This document shows, piece by piece, positions 1-12,779 of a DNA stretch of 64,000 nt; the stretch's first letter is position 1, and each line of letters begins with the position of its first letter. This DNA comes from Symsagittifera roscoffensis (taxonomy: Eukaryota > Xenacoelomorpha > Acoela > Convolutidae): assembly GCF_963678635.1 (NCBI RefSeq), contig NC_087066.1, positions 35,901,152 through 35,965,151 on the forward strand, given 5' to 3'. The notes below the pieces were generated by a model, which had not been told where the DNA came from, ran no database searches, and saw nothing but the letters and a program-made list of their open reading frames with translations. A program made the position numbers and the translations under genes.

Positions 1-179
1 ACGCGTAAACGGTGAGCCAAATCATTCCGCAATGATATTAGGCCACCAATTTGGTTTTGTTAAAACGTTACGAGACGCTAGACAAGGTTGCTCTTGTATC
101 AGGACAAAGCCAGATATGTTACGACTGCACTTAAAACCAATTGAAAATATTTATTGGTTGGTTAATTGATAAAAAAAAT

Positions 180-500
180 AGATAAAAAGAGTATTTTTTC
201 TTCCTTTTATCCCACCACACGCTATGTAAAATACTATGGGTGCGTTTAGCGTCTCGTATTGTGATAAAAGGAATCAATTGATGGCCTCAACTCAATTTGG
301 AACGCATTAATTTGCTTCTTACGCGTGTTATAAGTACGCTATATACCGCACTTTAATTATCCTAAATTGGCCAAATTAGCAAAAGAAAAAATTTTAGAAA
401 TTTGAGATTAGAATAAAAATATCTCCCAGATGGAATTTAAAAAATCACACCAAACATAAATATTCCGCATCGAAAGTCGGAATGAAAGTCGAACCAAAAA
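180..500 (-). repeat. Degenerate copy of dispersed repeat family A (reverse orientation)
   Basis: Read on the minus strand, this stretch carries diverged versions of landmarks seen in better copies at 7.2, 18.8, 49.2 and 54.6 kb: the block around GCGTGTGGTGGGA, the paired segments around TTAACGCG, and 'ggccaatttagg'. It has no coding potential. It is heavily mutated, so the boundaries are approximate. Confidence 0.5.
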
Positions 501-1396
501 ATCCTTTTTTATTTTGCAAAGTTTGTGAGAAGTAATACAAAAAACATTAATCATTCAGTATTTCGAATATTTCATAGATTTTTTTGAAGTAAAAACTTTT
601 TCTTCATTTGTAATCAGGCTCTCAGAACATTCAGACTTTGCCCTGAAAAACGAAGTTGGAACCACATTTCAGACTGCAGCAGAGTGTATTTTGGTTATTC
701 GCATACAATATTCTTTTAAGTACAATTGCGGTTGCAATCCCAGCTTTGTCATGGTAGGTATACTTTGCTCTTGACTTAGATTACATCTTCATTTTTTGTC
801 AATTGAGCATGAAAAGCTATAACAACACATTGAGATAAGTCACGAAAATTTCAAATCTCTTTTCAATAGACAAAAACAACAAATTTTTTGACCAAAAAAA
901 AATCAAAAATTATTTATTTTATTTTCTTAAAGAAAGAGCAATTGAAACTCGCAACTAGTTGAATCCGAGAATTTTAAAAATCTCGAACTACAGTTAACAA
1001 AGGAAAAAAAATTTAATAAAAATCAAATACATTTGTTTATTTAGATTTGGAAAACGTTTATATTGTTTTCTTTTGATTGCATATCCTTTGTTACCAGCAG
1101 TGATCTACACATGAACTCTATTTCTACTACTTTTGAGGAGTCCCTTCATCACGTATTCCAGTCAAAATCCTTGAAATTTTCTAGATATGGAAGTGATAAT
1201 GATAAAAGAAGATGACAAGTGTTTAAGTCCTTTTCAATTAAATTCGATACGGGTTACGTTTCTTCAATAAGAACACGCAGCTCGACACGATAAAATAAAA
1301 TATACAAGTGTTACAAATAAAAAACTTCGTCGAAAGTTATTTTGTTATTCATTGTTACGAGTACGGAGGCGGCGTTCGCAATCTGTTTTGCCTGGG
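501..1396. other. Unassigned AT-rich DNA upstream of the tandem array
   Basis: I see no gene, tRNA or complete mobile element here. A short segment near 1108-1132 (ctctatttctactactttt) recurs inside each unit of the tandem array that follows (for example near 2078-2098), so this DNA may be related to the array's source locus. Confidence 0.5.
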
Positions 1397-1397
1397 A

Positions 1398-4300
1398 GAC
1401 AAGGTCCTGCAGTTTGCCTGTAACGGGGAATAGGGGAAAACACAGTTTACAAACGGATAGCATCGGGCTTGACAGGGCATTCAGGATGCTTGGCAGAGGG
1501 GGGATTCACAGTGGTGGGCAGAGTAGTTCTCGAAGAACTGAAAAAAAACGAGCAGCAGAAAAATTACAATGAAACATTATCCCAACAAATTTTTTACAAA
1601 TATTCATTCGCAACTGGCGGCCAAAATCAAAAATCCCGAAACGTAGAAAATTGTAAAGCACTCCTAGCTCAAAAACATTTTTTTATTTAAAAAAATTCCA
1701 GACGAGGTTGCCAAAAATATAAGAAAAACATTAAAAATTCAAGTGGTCTTAATGGCATTGCAAATAAAATTGTAAGCATTGCTTTACTGGTTAGGAGCCT
1801 TTTTTTACGAAATATAGAAAAAAGATGATAAAGATGATGATGCGTAATAGTTGCTTGTTTTATTATAATGCTATGACTTTGATTGAGTTGTGGTTTTAGT
1901 TTTTTTTATATGGAAACCTATTTAAAAAAACCAGAAAAAAAGCATGTAGTTCTTAAACGGCTCGCCGTGATGAGCTGTACAACTTTTTAGTTGGTCCTTT
2001 CCCTCGTGGAAAAATGGGTTTAAAAAATTGTTTGGCTGTGTCATGAAGAGTTTGGGTAGAAAGTCATTTGTTAACTTGAACTCTATTTCTACTACTTTTT
2101 CAAATAAGGTCCTATGTAAGCTCAGGAGGATCTTTTAAAGGGCTGCCAGCCAGGCGTGATTTGCTTGGCTTGAATTTTTTTGGAGTCGATCGTCGGCAGA
2201 TCCGCGTGTCCCCTGAAAAGACTGGAGTCTCAGAGGTATCCAATTACAGTTAATGCCACGGACACCTTCAATACGGTAGCATGTACAGTCCAGAATCGTA
2301 AAGCATTTACATTAAGGTGGGAAGTAAATTTTCACCGGCTAGAATATAGAAATGTTATTATGTTCCACGCAAAAACAGAACCAAAAACGGACATGATTTT
2401 GATAACAAAATTGTTTATGGCGCTCGTATGATGTGGCCAACAGATTTTTAATGAGCAATTACCTCATTGAAAGACAATGGAACTGGAACTAGCAAAATTT
2501 GCAAATTGCGAAGTAAGGCCTACAAGAACGAACCGAACAATCCTAATGAAAATTCCAAACAATCAGCAGAATGAAAAAAAAAACAAATGAGTAGTAAACT
2601 GAGTATAGTTTTGGGAGAGAATGTGTGGCAGAAGCTAAATGCAATTTCAGCATGGAGAATCAGAGCATACAATGTCCGTCGGTTGTAAAGGGAAACAGCG
2701 GCTCCTGACAAGGTCCTGCAGTTTGCCTGTAACGGGTAATAGGGGAAAACACAGTTTACAAACGGATAGCATCGGGCTTGACAGGGCATTCAGGATGCTT
2801 GGCAGAGGGGGGATTCACAGTGGTGGGCAGAGTAGTTCTCGAAACACTGAAAAAAAACGAGCAGCAGAAAAATTACAATGAAACATAATCCCAACAAATT
2901 GTTTACAAATATTCATTCGCAACTGGCGGCCAAAATCAAAAATCCCGAAACGTTGAAAATTGTAAAGCACTCCTAGCTCAAAAACATTTTTTTATTTAAA
3001 AAAATTCCAGACGAGGTTGCCAAAAATATAAGAAAAACATTAAAAATTCAAGTGGTCTTAATGGCATTGCAAATAAAAATGTAAGCATTGCTTTACTGGT
3101 TAGGAGCCTTTTTTTGCGAAATATAGAAAAAAGATGATAAAGATGATGATGCGTAATAGTTGTTTGTTTTATTATAATGCTATGACTTTGATTGAGTTGT
3201 GGTTTTAGTTTTTTTTATATGGAAACCTACTTAAAAAAACCAGAAAAAAAGCATGTAGTTCTTAAACGGCTCGCCGTGATGAGCTGTACAACTTTTTAGT
3301 TGGTCCTTTCCCTCGTGGAAAAATGGGTTTAAAAAATTGTTTGGCTGTGTCATGAAGAGTTTGGGTAGAAAGTCATTTGTTAACTTGAACTCTATTTCTA
3401 CTACTTTTTCAAATAAGGTCCTATGTAAGCTCAGGAGGATCTTTTAAAGGGCTGCCAGCCAGGCGTGATTTGCTTGGCTTGAATTTTTTTGGAGTCGATC
3501 GTCGGCAGATCCGCGTGTCCCCTGAAAAGACTGGAGTCTCAGAGGTATCCAATTACAGTTAATGCCACGGACACCTTCAATACGGTAGCATGTACAGTCC
3601 AGAATCGTAAAGCATTTACATTAAGGTGGGAAGTAAATTTTCACCGGCTAGAATATAGAAACGTTATTATGTTCCACGCAAAAACAGAACCAAAAACGGA
3701 CATGATTTTGATAACAAAATTGTTTATGGCGCTCGTATGATGTGGCCAACAGATTTTTAATGAGCAATTACCTCATTGAAAGACAATGGAACTGGAACTA
3801 GCAAAATTTGCAAATTGCGAAGTAAGGCCTACAAGAACGAACCGAACAATACTAAAGAAAATTCCAAACAATCAGCAGAATGAAAAAAAAAAGAAATGAG
3901 TAAACTGAGTATAGTTTTGGGAGAGAATGTGTGGCAGAAGCTAAATGCAATTTCAGCATGGAGAATCAGAGCATACAATGTCCGTCGGTTGTAAAGGGAA
4001 ACAGCGGCTCCTGACAAGGTCCTGCAGTTTGCCTGTAACGGGGAATAGGGGAAAACACAGTTTACAAACGGATAGCATCGGGCTTGACAGGGCATTCAGG
4101 ATGCTTGGCAGAGGGGGGATTCACAGTGGTGGGCAGAGTAGTTCTCGAAGAACTGAAAAAAAACGAGCAGCAGAAAAATTACAATGAAACATTATCCCAA
4201 CAAATTTTTTACAAATATTCATTCGCAACTGGCGGCCAAAATCAAAAATCCCGAAACGTAGAAAATTGTAAAGCACTCCTAGCTCAAAAACATTTTTTAT

Positions 4301-5732
4301 TTAAAAAAATTCCAGACGAGGTTGCCAAAAATATAAGAAAAACATTAAAAATTCAAGTGGTCTTAATGGCATTGCAAATAAAATTGTAAGCATTGCTTTA
4401 CTGGTTAGGAGCCTTTTTTTACGAAATATAGAAAAAAGATGATAAAGATGATGATGCGTAATAGTTGCTTGTTTTATTATAATGCTATGACTTTGATTGA
4501 GTTGTGGTTTTAGTTTTTTTTATATGGAAACCTATTTAAAAAAACCAGAAAAAAAGCATGTAGTTCTTAAACGGCTCGCCGTGATGAGCTGTACAACTTT
4601 TTAGTTGGTCCTTTCCCTCGTGGAAAAATGGGTTTAAAAAATTGTTTGGCTGTGTCATGAAGAGTTTGGGTAGAAAGTCATTTGTTAACTTGAACTCTAT
4701 TTCTACTACTTTTTCAAATAAGGTCCTATGTAAGCTCAGGAGGATCTTTTAAAGGGCTGCCAGCCAGGCGTGATTTGCTTGGCTTGAATTTTTTTGGAGT
4801 CGATCGTCGGCAGATCCGCGTGTCCCCTGAAAAGACTGGAGTCTCAGAGGTATCCAATTACAGTTAATGCCACGGACACCTTCAATACGGTAGCATGTAC
4901 AGTCCAGAATCGTAAAGCATTTACATTAAGGTGGGAAGTAAATTTTCACCGGCTAGAATATAGAAATGTTATTATGTTCCACGCAAAAACAGAACCAAAA
5001 ACGGACATGATTTTGATAACAAAATTGTTTATGGCGCTCGTATGATGTGGCCAACAGATTTTTAATGAGCAATTACCTCATTGAAAGACAATGGAACTGG
5101 AACTAGCAAAATTTGCAAATTGCGAAGTAAGGCCTACAAGAACGAACCGAACAATCCTAATGAAAATTCCAAACAATCAGCAGAATGAAAAAAAAAACAA
5201 ATGAGTAGTAAACTGAGTATAGTTTTGGGAGAGAATGTGTGGCAGAAGCTAAATGCAATTTCAGCATGGAGAATCAGAGCATACAATGTCCGTCGGTTGT
5301 AAAGGGAAACAGCGGCTCCTGACAAGGTCCTGCAGTTTGCCTGTAACGGGGAATAGGGGAAAACACAGTTTACAAACGGATAGCATCGGGCCTGACAGGG
5401 CATTCAGGATGCTTGGCAGAGGGGGGATTCACAGTGGTGGGCAGAGTAGTTCTCGAAGAACTGAAAAAAAAACGAGCAGCAGAAAAATTACAATGAAACA
5501 TAATCCCAACAAATTTTTTACAGATATTCATTCGCAACTGGCGGCCAAAATCAAAAATCCCGAAACGCTGAAAATTGTAAAGCACTCCTAGCTCAAAAAC
5601 ATTTTTTTATTTAAAAAAATTCCAGACGAGGTTGCCAAAAATATAAGAAAAACATTAAAAATTCAAGTGGTCTTAATGGCATTGCAAATAAAAATGTAAG
5701 CATTGCTTTACTGGTTAGGAGCCTTTTTTTGC
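1398..5732 (+). repeat. Tandem array, about 3.3 copies of a 1.3 kb unit
   Basis: The landmark GACAAGGTCCTGCAG begins at 1398, 2707, 4013 and 5321, giving periods of 1309, 1306 and 1308 bp. The copies are almost identical, differing by scattered substitutions and small indels in A or T runs. The last copy stops at about 5732, after 'gcctttttttgc'. Each unit contains the same short open frames on both strands (60-112 codons). These are repeated non-coding frames rather than genes: they resemble no known family and are broken differently between copies. Each unit also carries the 3' body of a tRNA-derived SINE. The high identity implies recent amplification or homogenisation; an assembly collapse or expansion is also possible. 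Confidence 0.95.
1930..2020 (+). repeat. SINE 3' body embedded in the tandem unit (also at about 3239-3329 and 4544-4634)
   Basis: The segments 'gcatgtagttcttaaac', 'cgccgtgatgagctgtaca' and 'ttggtcctttccctcgtgga' match the 3' half of the complete SINE at 47.6 kb. The tRNA-like head with its A and B boxes is absent. The same fragment sits at the same place in the next two units, so it was part of the unit before amplification. Confidence 0.8.
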
Positions 5733-5948
5733 TTGGTAAGCATTGCTTTTAATGAATGTTTACAAAATAGCTATAATCCAAATCATTTCAAATTGGTAAA
5801 AAATTGTCCCAATTCTTAAAGCCGGAAGTCGTAAAGACTTTGAATGTTAACGGCCATTTATCTTACCGCCATCCTCTACAATCAAGTTTTCAAAATTAAC
5901 AAGAAAAATCCAATTTTGCTCAAAAAAGTTGCATTTCAACCTCAAAAT

Positions 5949-6041
5949 CGAAATTCAATAATTTCATTCTTGAAGCCATTGAAAAACGGACCATTAAAGC
6001 GCATTAACGAAATTCAATAATTTCATTCTTGAAGCCATTGA
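5949..6041 (+). repeat. Short tandem duplication, 59 bp period
   Basis: A 34 bp segment starting CGAAATTCAATAATTTC and ending GAAGCCATTGA occurs at 5949-5982 and again at 6008-6041. It lies just before a reverse transcriptase remnant. The two copies are identical, so the duplication is recent. No function is evident. Confidence 0.85.
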
Positions 6042-6271
6042 CAAATTATTTTGCTGTTAGATCTCAATATGTCAAAATAGATAGCAAAAGTCTGAATAGA
6101 AACCAATTTTTTTGTGGTGTACCTCAAGGCTCAGTTTTAGGACTGCAATTTTTTCTTATGTATATCACTGATGAGCTATCTATCTGTGGTGCTGCTTACA
6201 AGGCTAGACGTTTTTTCAAAGAAACAAACAGCTTTTTATATAACTCTTATGCTAAAAGGGCACTATGCTAG
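6029..6271 (+). pseudogene. Decayed non-LTR reverse transcriptase fragment
   Basis: The translated frame contains CGVPQGSVLGLQFFLMYITDE, which corresponds to the conserved GVPQGSVLGP-LF--YINDL block of non-LTR (LINE) reverse transcriptases, just before the catalytic Y/F-A-D-D motif. The catalytic motif itself is not preserved downstream, and the frame ends within about 80 codons. Only this core block can be recognised. It is an old 5'- and 3'-truncated LINE remnant, probably of the CR1/Jockey-like group, and not a functional gene. The clade assignment is tentative. Confidence 0.7.
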
Positions 6272-6365
6272 AAAGGCGCTAGATAACCCAGTATGGTATA
6301 TCGGTGTATGGTTCCACATACAAAAATCACTTGAACGAAACTTACAAGATGCAAAAAAAACTTAA

Positions 6366-7194
6366 CTAAAAAATTAATTTTTCGAACTATAACTTTTTGA
6401 ACCCGTACATGAAATCATGATTAAAATTAACATTTTTTGAAATGGTTAGCCGTGAAATCTTTGAAACTCTGTTTAAGTAAAGGAAGGATGAAAACAGCAT
6501 AAGAAATACTAAAATATCATCAGGAACGAAAACATTTCAAAAACGTACTATAGACAAAGATATCGTGCCATCTATTTCTAATTTCTTATACTAGAACAAT
6601 TTGCTGAAAATTTTACAAATGCCCGTACATTTTGAAATAATGAATAATTAAGACTGCCAAAACTCATTTTTGCTATTTTTTTTGCAATTCTATGCTTTTG
6701 ATAATCAAAATTGAAAGTTGTATGATAAACATTTTTCCCCCAAAGTAAATTTTTGCTTTTGATTGAGCAAAAGCGCTCTTAATTAATTTCAACTTGATGA
6801 TAAACAACTTTGAAAATCTTGAGTTTTATAGAAAAACTTTCATTATAAATTTTTTCATATATGATAACTGTATAATAACCGTTTTTTTTTCCAAAAAGGG
6901 CTAACTATAATTTTTTTTCTTCATCAGACTGTTTTATTTGGTTCAAATAGCCGCAGAAACTAGTTCAAGTCTTTTTTTCAATGATTTTGTGAAATTGTAT
7001 GGAATTTGTATGATTAAAATTTTTTCATACATTTGATGGATGGAATTGTATGATAAGCATTTTCGGTGTATGGAATTATAAAATAAACATTTTCGGTTTC
7101 TGGAGGTCAACCCGGGCCATTAAAAAATAATCGTTGTCAGGAACTCAAAAGTGGAAAAAAACTGGCGACTTGGCCATAATTTAATTGCTGTTTT
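6366..7194. other. AT-rich non-coding stretch
   Basis: I see long T and A runs with no supported coding frame, RNA gene or complete mobile element. Confidence 0.5.
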
Positions 7195-7767
7195 TTGTAT
7201 TCCTATGAACGGCGGATTATTTTTTTGAAATCTATTAAAGTTTTACTTTTCAGACTGATTATCTTTTGTGGCGAAAAAAAAATGAAATATTTGTGCTCGG
7301 GGTGTTTTTTTTTCTTCAGGCAAATTTCGTTTTTTTTTAAAAAATTATCATTCAAAGATATGGTTCTCTGGAGCCTAAATTTTAAAAAAAATATTGCACC
7401 TGTGATTGTTTTTAGTAAAGTTATGGGGGTTTGAAGATCGCATTTGGGCCAATTCGGGATAATTAACGCGCGATAGATTTCGCGCTATTAACGCGTAAGC
7501 GGAGATTTATTCCGTCTTAGAATTTGTTCCAAATTGTTTGAAGGAAGCTTATTTAACACAACTGATTACTTACTACGAGCGAAGTTTATCACTTTGTACT
7601 TTGTATAGCGTGTGGTGTGATGTTTTTAACAAAAAATTTCAAGTTTAAAAAAAATTGTTCAAACTTTTTACATTTGATTTTTTCATGTTATTACTGCTCC
7701 ATAGACCTTAAAAAGCAGTCAAAACCATCAGGGTTTTGCCTTGATATAGGAAGTTTTGTTGAAATAA
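7195..7767 (+). repeat. Dispersed repeat family A, nearly full-length diverged copy
   Basis: It carries the family landmarks in order: 'aaatatttgtgctcggggtg', a run of T, 'caaatttcgtttttt', 'tcaaagatatggttctctgg', 'gttatgggggtttgaagatc', 'aattcgggataattaacgcg', 'tgtactttgtatagcgtgtg', and a degenerate version of the terminal 'cagggcttcgccctgatacg' block. Short open frames here are by-products of T-rich sequence. Confidence 0.75.
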
Positions 7768-7809
7768 GGGACCTTGTAGTTTTACTTATCGCTTGGGTAA
7801 AGATATGAA

Positions 7810-8190
7810 GCGTAAAATTGATTACTGTTTTCATGTAATTACATAAAATTTTCCTACTACAAAAGAAGTTGAGATAATTTGAACTAGCCTGAGATAATTT
7901 GAACTGAAAAAAAACCAGTCTTTGGCTCCAATACTTGCTTTTTTCTTAAATTTAAAATTTTTTTAGGTCAAATAGAAGTTTGATGTAAGTTTTAAATTAG
8001 AATTTTTATATACCGGTGCCCTGATTGAAATCACCATATTGATTGCGAAAACAAAATATCTTTTAGGCCTCAGAGTCTTGAATTATGACGAAAATATTAA
8101 ATTAGACTATTTGAGGCGCGCTTGCATTCTAATCGTTAATTAGATCCCGCGTTGAAAAAAAGGAAGAAATTTGGCTCTCAAAATATGTGT
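7810..8190. other. Non-coding, no feature recognised
   Basis: This is AT-rich sequence with no supported frame or element. Confidence 0.4.
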
Positions 8191-8299
8191 TAATGTATTT
8201 TCACCATTACAAACTTTTGGTACATACAAAAGATTTTAATATTGTAAAACAAGGCAGTCATTGAGTATTTTGCCCTGAAAACAGCATTTTTTTTTCATT

Positions 8300-9000
8300 C
8301 AACAAAATTCAATTAAAACAAGGATAGCTGCTTACTGTGCAGATTACAGAATATTCCGACCATGGTCTTAAAAAAACAACAATTTTTTTTTTCGAATTAG
8401 CGTCGGTTTTGCTGCATGGTAGGAAAAAAAATCTGAAGGAAAACTGATTCGACTTTAAGGTTTAATAAGCCAGTTGGAAGACATTTTCTGTAGAAAAATG
8501 ATTCGAAATTAAACCGTTAAAACAATTTAAAATATATAAAAATTTTTCTAATTTTTTGCATAAATTTTTGAACTTTGAAGTATTTGCTTACTTTACTTGG
8601 CAAAAAAACAGTTTTTACAGCTTAAAATAAGCATAGATGAGCTTTTGTAAGTCTGCCTAACCTCATCTTGTTAGCTTGAAAGCAGGCCAAAAATCAAAAA
8701 TTTACCGTAGTTTTTCTCGACACCGAGGATATTATTTAATGACTTTTTGGGTCGTTCGAATCACGACTGAACGGTCTTTAATATGATATATCAGTCAACC
8801 TATTCCGATGATTATTTGTGGTACTTGATTTTGCGTGAAAAACGAAAAAACTAAAACACCCGAATATAAAATTCCTCCATATTTTTCATCTGGTCGGAAC
8901 AATAACGATTTAAATAACAATTTTCCAGGGATTTTTAATTTATAAAATTTCATGTACTGCTTCCCTGATTGAAGTACCATTTTGGTTGCCAAATGCCAAT
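8300..9000 (+). repeat. Dispersed repeat family C, copy 1
   Basis: It matches 15960-16560 in order and orientation. Shared landmarks are 'ttccgaccatggtctt', 'taatatgatatatca-tcaac', 'gattatttgtgg', 'aaaactaaaac', and 'aaattcctcc-tatttttca'. The two copies are strongly diverged, with many indels. No coding capacity is visible, and the termini are not resolved. Confidence 0.65.
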
Positions 9001-9289
9001 ATGTGTTTTAAAGTTTACCGGGGCTAGTTTTATGGTTTACGAAGAAGATGCCCATTTATGTATTTATGCGCGTTTAAATTCCTATCCTCTATCAAGTCGA
9101 GAAGAAATCTGTAGCTCTTAAACATTTCCCAACTGAAATAAGAAAACCTTCAGTTTATTCATTTCTTGAAACCTAAATGCAGGCTAAACAATGAAGTTGT
9201 TTATCAAGTTTTGAACAGTAACGTTTTTAGACAATAATTCAAAAGTCAATTGAGACGCGTTCCAAATTTCTGACTGACAAGCAGTTTTT

Positions 9290-9840
9290 TTTAAACAGAT
9301 TTTAAGTCAATTTTTTTTTGAATTCTCCCAAAACTCTACGAAGTTTTCGACGGGAATTGGGTTGAAAAGAAGAACTTGAATTGATCAGATGGTATATTGA
9401 GAAAAACAACATCTGAGAAAAACAAGATTTAACAACAAAACAATCAAAAGGTTTATTGCACATCAATAATACCTGACACGAGCAGTTTTTTCGAACCAGT
9501 TTTTAGTCGATTTTTTCTGAGCTCCCACAAAACTCTAAAAGGATCTTTTTTTGAGAAAAAATTTTGAACAGGTTGACCTCTCCCCCCAATCCAAATAGGG
9601 GAAATTTGTAGACTTCGTTGCATGATGGACTTGCACAAAATCAGAATCGAGCATTTTACACTGCAAAAGAAACGCTGGGTGGAAGATCTTAACTTCTTCC
9701 AACTAGAGGGGAGGATGATGAGTTGATTCAAACTTTTTCGAGGTCTTAAGATATCTTTTGGAAGGTTTAGACTTGAAAAATGCATTTTATCGACGCGCTT
9801 TTCCACCTCAAATCATCCCCCACACGGCATATATAAAGTA
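9290..9840. repeat. Dispersed repeat family B, copy 1, with a family A fragment at its end
   Basis: The segment near 9360-9460 ('gaattgatcaga', 'acaagatttaacaacaaa', 'caatcaaaagg') recurs at about 12610-12710. The segment near 9600-9700 ('aatcagaatc-agcattt', 'gctgggtggaagatctt') recurs at about 27885-27950. Position 9805-9840 resembles the reverse complement of the 'gtactttatatggcgtgtgg' part of family A. A 117-codon minus-strand frame spans this region (9453-9806) but is repeat-derived and resembles no known protein. Confidence 0.6.
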
Positions 9841-9860
9841 CGGTTCCATTTTTTAACTCT

Positions 9861-11984
9861 AAAAAATTAACACAAAACAATTTCAATCCCTGTTTTTTGT
9901 TGTCTTAGCAATTTAGCATCTCTACATTTTAAAACAATTTCTATAACTTAATTTAACTTTAATCCAAAATGAAAAGAAAACTTACTTCTAAGGGGACTTC
10001 AATAACTATCAAAGAAACAAACGAGAGAAGTTTTTTCCATTGAAAACCAGACAATTCCGCGCTACTTATTTCGCGTGAATTTTGAACAGAAATGACCTTG
10101 CCAATATTTTCAATGAATCATTCCAAAATGAACCAAAAACAAGCAATAGTTCAAGGATTTTCAACAACCCACAAATAGTTAGACGGTGTTTGATTAATTT
10201 GGCCTAATTTTCAAGACAATTTAGCAGGTATAAAAATTTTAAAAAAAGGTTTAACTAATGCCAAAAGCCTGAAAGTTCTTTTTTGTCAGAATCATTCTCG
10301 AACTTTAACTTGTAACCTGATCGCTTTGTCAGCTTTTTTTCAACTGTTGGCAGATAAACGCAAAGCTAAAGGGTTTGCCAGCCCCTAGTCCCAGTCTAGC
10401 TTCCCGAAAATAAGTGCGATTGTCCTGGGATTAAGCTGCTACGATACGAATCAAGTTCTTGCGTTTATTGACATTTCTGTGAGTCTGCAAGGAAACTTCT
10501 CTTCAAAAAAAGCTGACAAAAGTTTAAATAGGAATAAAATTTGAATTTTAATAATACGAAAGATTTAAGAAACTTGCGACAATTTCTGCGGCATAAGTTC
10601 TGAATTTCCTGAACGATCATATAATAGGAATCGCCGATCTTTCATTTTTTTTCAAATGCAAGGGCATTCAGCATTTTTAAAGCCAGCGCTAAACTGTGAT
10701 TCGTTTCGTAGGTCACTTTCAGACCCAATTGTTAATTTTTTTCTTGTAGCTCTAAAGAAAAGAACCCGATAAATGTGCTTCGAGGAATGTTTTTTGGAAG
10801 GACTGAAAAGCAGTTTGTTCAAAATCTAACAATTTTTTTCAGGCAGGCAGTTGATTGCTTCATCAAATAACGCCTGCAAAAAGTGATTATTTCTTTTTTT
10901 TGGCTTTGTTAGGATAGAAGACGTAAATGCAAGCTGACACAATGCCAGATGCACTAACATGGGTTGTATATAGCTGATAGAATCTTTTTGGACTAATTTT
11001 AAAAAGCTCCATTGGCTAACCAGAGAGATGACTTCACCAGAACTCTCAGCATTTTGGGGTCGCTGCACAAAATGATTCACTGCAATAACAAATGAAAAAT
11101 TCAAAAATTTCAGGAATCTCCAAATTCGCGCAACGGGTATGAATGGCATATTTATATCTAGCTGCTTAAGTGAGCGCGCAGCCGCTCGGATATGTTTTTC
11201 TTTATCTGGGAGGGCAAACTAAGTGGCCAAATAGTTTGTAACCGGCAAAACCGCACTGGCAAATGCGAAAGTTGGGGTAAATCTTTCGGGCATCCGATTT
11301 TACCGCTGAAATGTAATGGTTATGCTCTCCACTGTCTCGATCAAGTCGTTATTTTCTGCAATGGCAGTTGCTCGACATTTGTGTTTGATTTTTTGAGTGA
11401 ATCCATTTTTCAGTAAACTTATTTTTTTGCTGCAAATGAATTTCGTGACCAGACGCTATAAGAATTGGGTTGTTTTTAGATTAAACTTTGAATTCGGAAG
11501 AAGACTCAACCATAATGTGTTTATTGTGTTTGCGTTTGTTTTTCAATTGAGCAAACTATTAAGTGACTGTCAGAATTTTGTAGTTATCAGAAATTTTATA
11601 TCAATTCGTTATGAATTAGCACAAGCAGCTTTTTTAAGTGATCATAATTGTGTAGCAAAAAGTCCAAATAAAAGTAAATTACGAACTTTTCGATAAGATT
11701 TTTTAAGTAATTTAGGAAGCCTAATTTTAGCATGTATAACCAAGGTAAACTGAGTTTTTCCTTATAGTCCCTCCGTTAAATGCAGGGTTAATTTTAGTGT
11801 GATAAAAGTTAAGATACGGATTTCAAACAGTATTAATGTTAGTAGTGAAATGACTAGGTGTTTAAATGTACGGTGTTAAATTGGAAAATAGAAGTTAAAT
11901 TGTTGTGGATTTAAATTGTTTATTAATGAAATGACTAGGTGTTAATTTGTAAGGTGTTAAAATGTACGGTAATAAATTGTAGGA
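9861..11984. other. Non-coding AT-rich DNA
   Basis: I see no gene model that holds up. Short frames of 70-110 codons occur at 10826-11149 (minus) and 11192-11696 (plus), but they lack recognisable domains and their composition is not convincingly coding. The sequence is not clearly repetitive within the window. Confidence 0.4.
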
Positions 11985-12335
11985 CACCTAAAGTACAAAG
12001 TGATAGATTTCGCTCCTAGTAACAACTCAATTATTGCAATTAAATTTCCTTCAAACAATTTGGAACGATTTCTAAGACGGATTAATTTTCCGCGTTAATA
12101 GCGTGAAATATATCGCGCGTTAATTGTCCCAAATTGGCCAAAATGGCCATCTTTAAACCCCCATATTTTTACAAAAAATAATCACCGGTGAAATATCTTT
12201 TCAAATTTAAGCACAGGATGACAATACTTTTTGAATGATATTAAAAAACTTCTCAAAAATTGCTAGTTAAAAAGCCTAAAAAAACGAAATTTGTCTGAAA
12301 AAACCTACCCCGAGCCAAAACATTCCATTACTTTC
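11985..12335 (-). repeat. Dispersed repeat family A copy (reverse orientation)
   Basis: On the minus strand it reads through the landmarks 'ggctcggggtaggtttttt', 'tgtcatcctgtgcttaaatt', 'aaatatgggggtttaaagat', 'ggccaatttgggacaatta' and 'acgcgcgatatatttcacgc'. The last parts, around 'tatcactttgtacttta', give its end. The 3'-terminal hairpin block is missing. Confidence 0.8.
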
Positions 12336-12469
12336 ATAAAAACTGCCAGAATTGTTGAAAAATGTCGAATACTTACGCTTGTCAATTGTCTGTTTGTTAT
12401 TGAGAGCAAGAGTTTATTTGTTCTTTGACAGTAAGCTATTTCGGCAATGTTTCAACCATTTACAGTTGA

Positions 12470-12715
12470 GCTAGCAGGCAGTAGGTTTGAAAAAAAGCCT
12501 CTTTTTCGATACGAGTGGCAATAATTGACGGCGAAATGGCAAAATGTGTTTCAATATGTGAGGGGTGGGGGGGATGAAATTCAGGAAGCAGTCGTACAGG
12601 GAATTGGATTGAGAAGAAGGGCTTGAATTGATCAGAGGGCTTCTGTTGAGTTACATCTGAGGAAAACAAGATTTAACAACAAAGCAATCAAAAGGGGTAT
12701 TGCACATTAATCAAA
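12470..12715. repeat. Dispersed repeat family B, copy 2
   Basis: It matches 9360-9460 through 'cttgaattgatcaga', 'caagatttaacaacaaa' and 'gcaatcaaaagg', then 'tattgcaca'. The minus-strand frame 12460-12669 lies mainly in this repeat and is not taken as a gene. Confidence 0.6.
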
Positions 12716-12779
12716 GGAATATGCAAAGTCAAGACTAAGTCAGCAGTGCCTGTAGCCAAGCATCATAATACACACAACC

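Noticed and set aside
1342-5591. Repeated short open frames (60-112 codons) on both strands in the tandem array
   Set aside because: They recur because the DNA unit recurs, are broken by indels in one copy or another, overlap each other on both strands and resemble no protein family.
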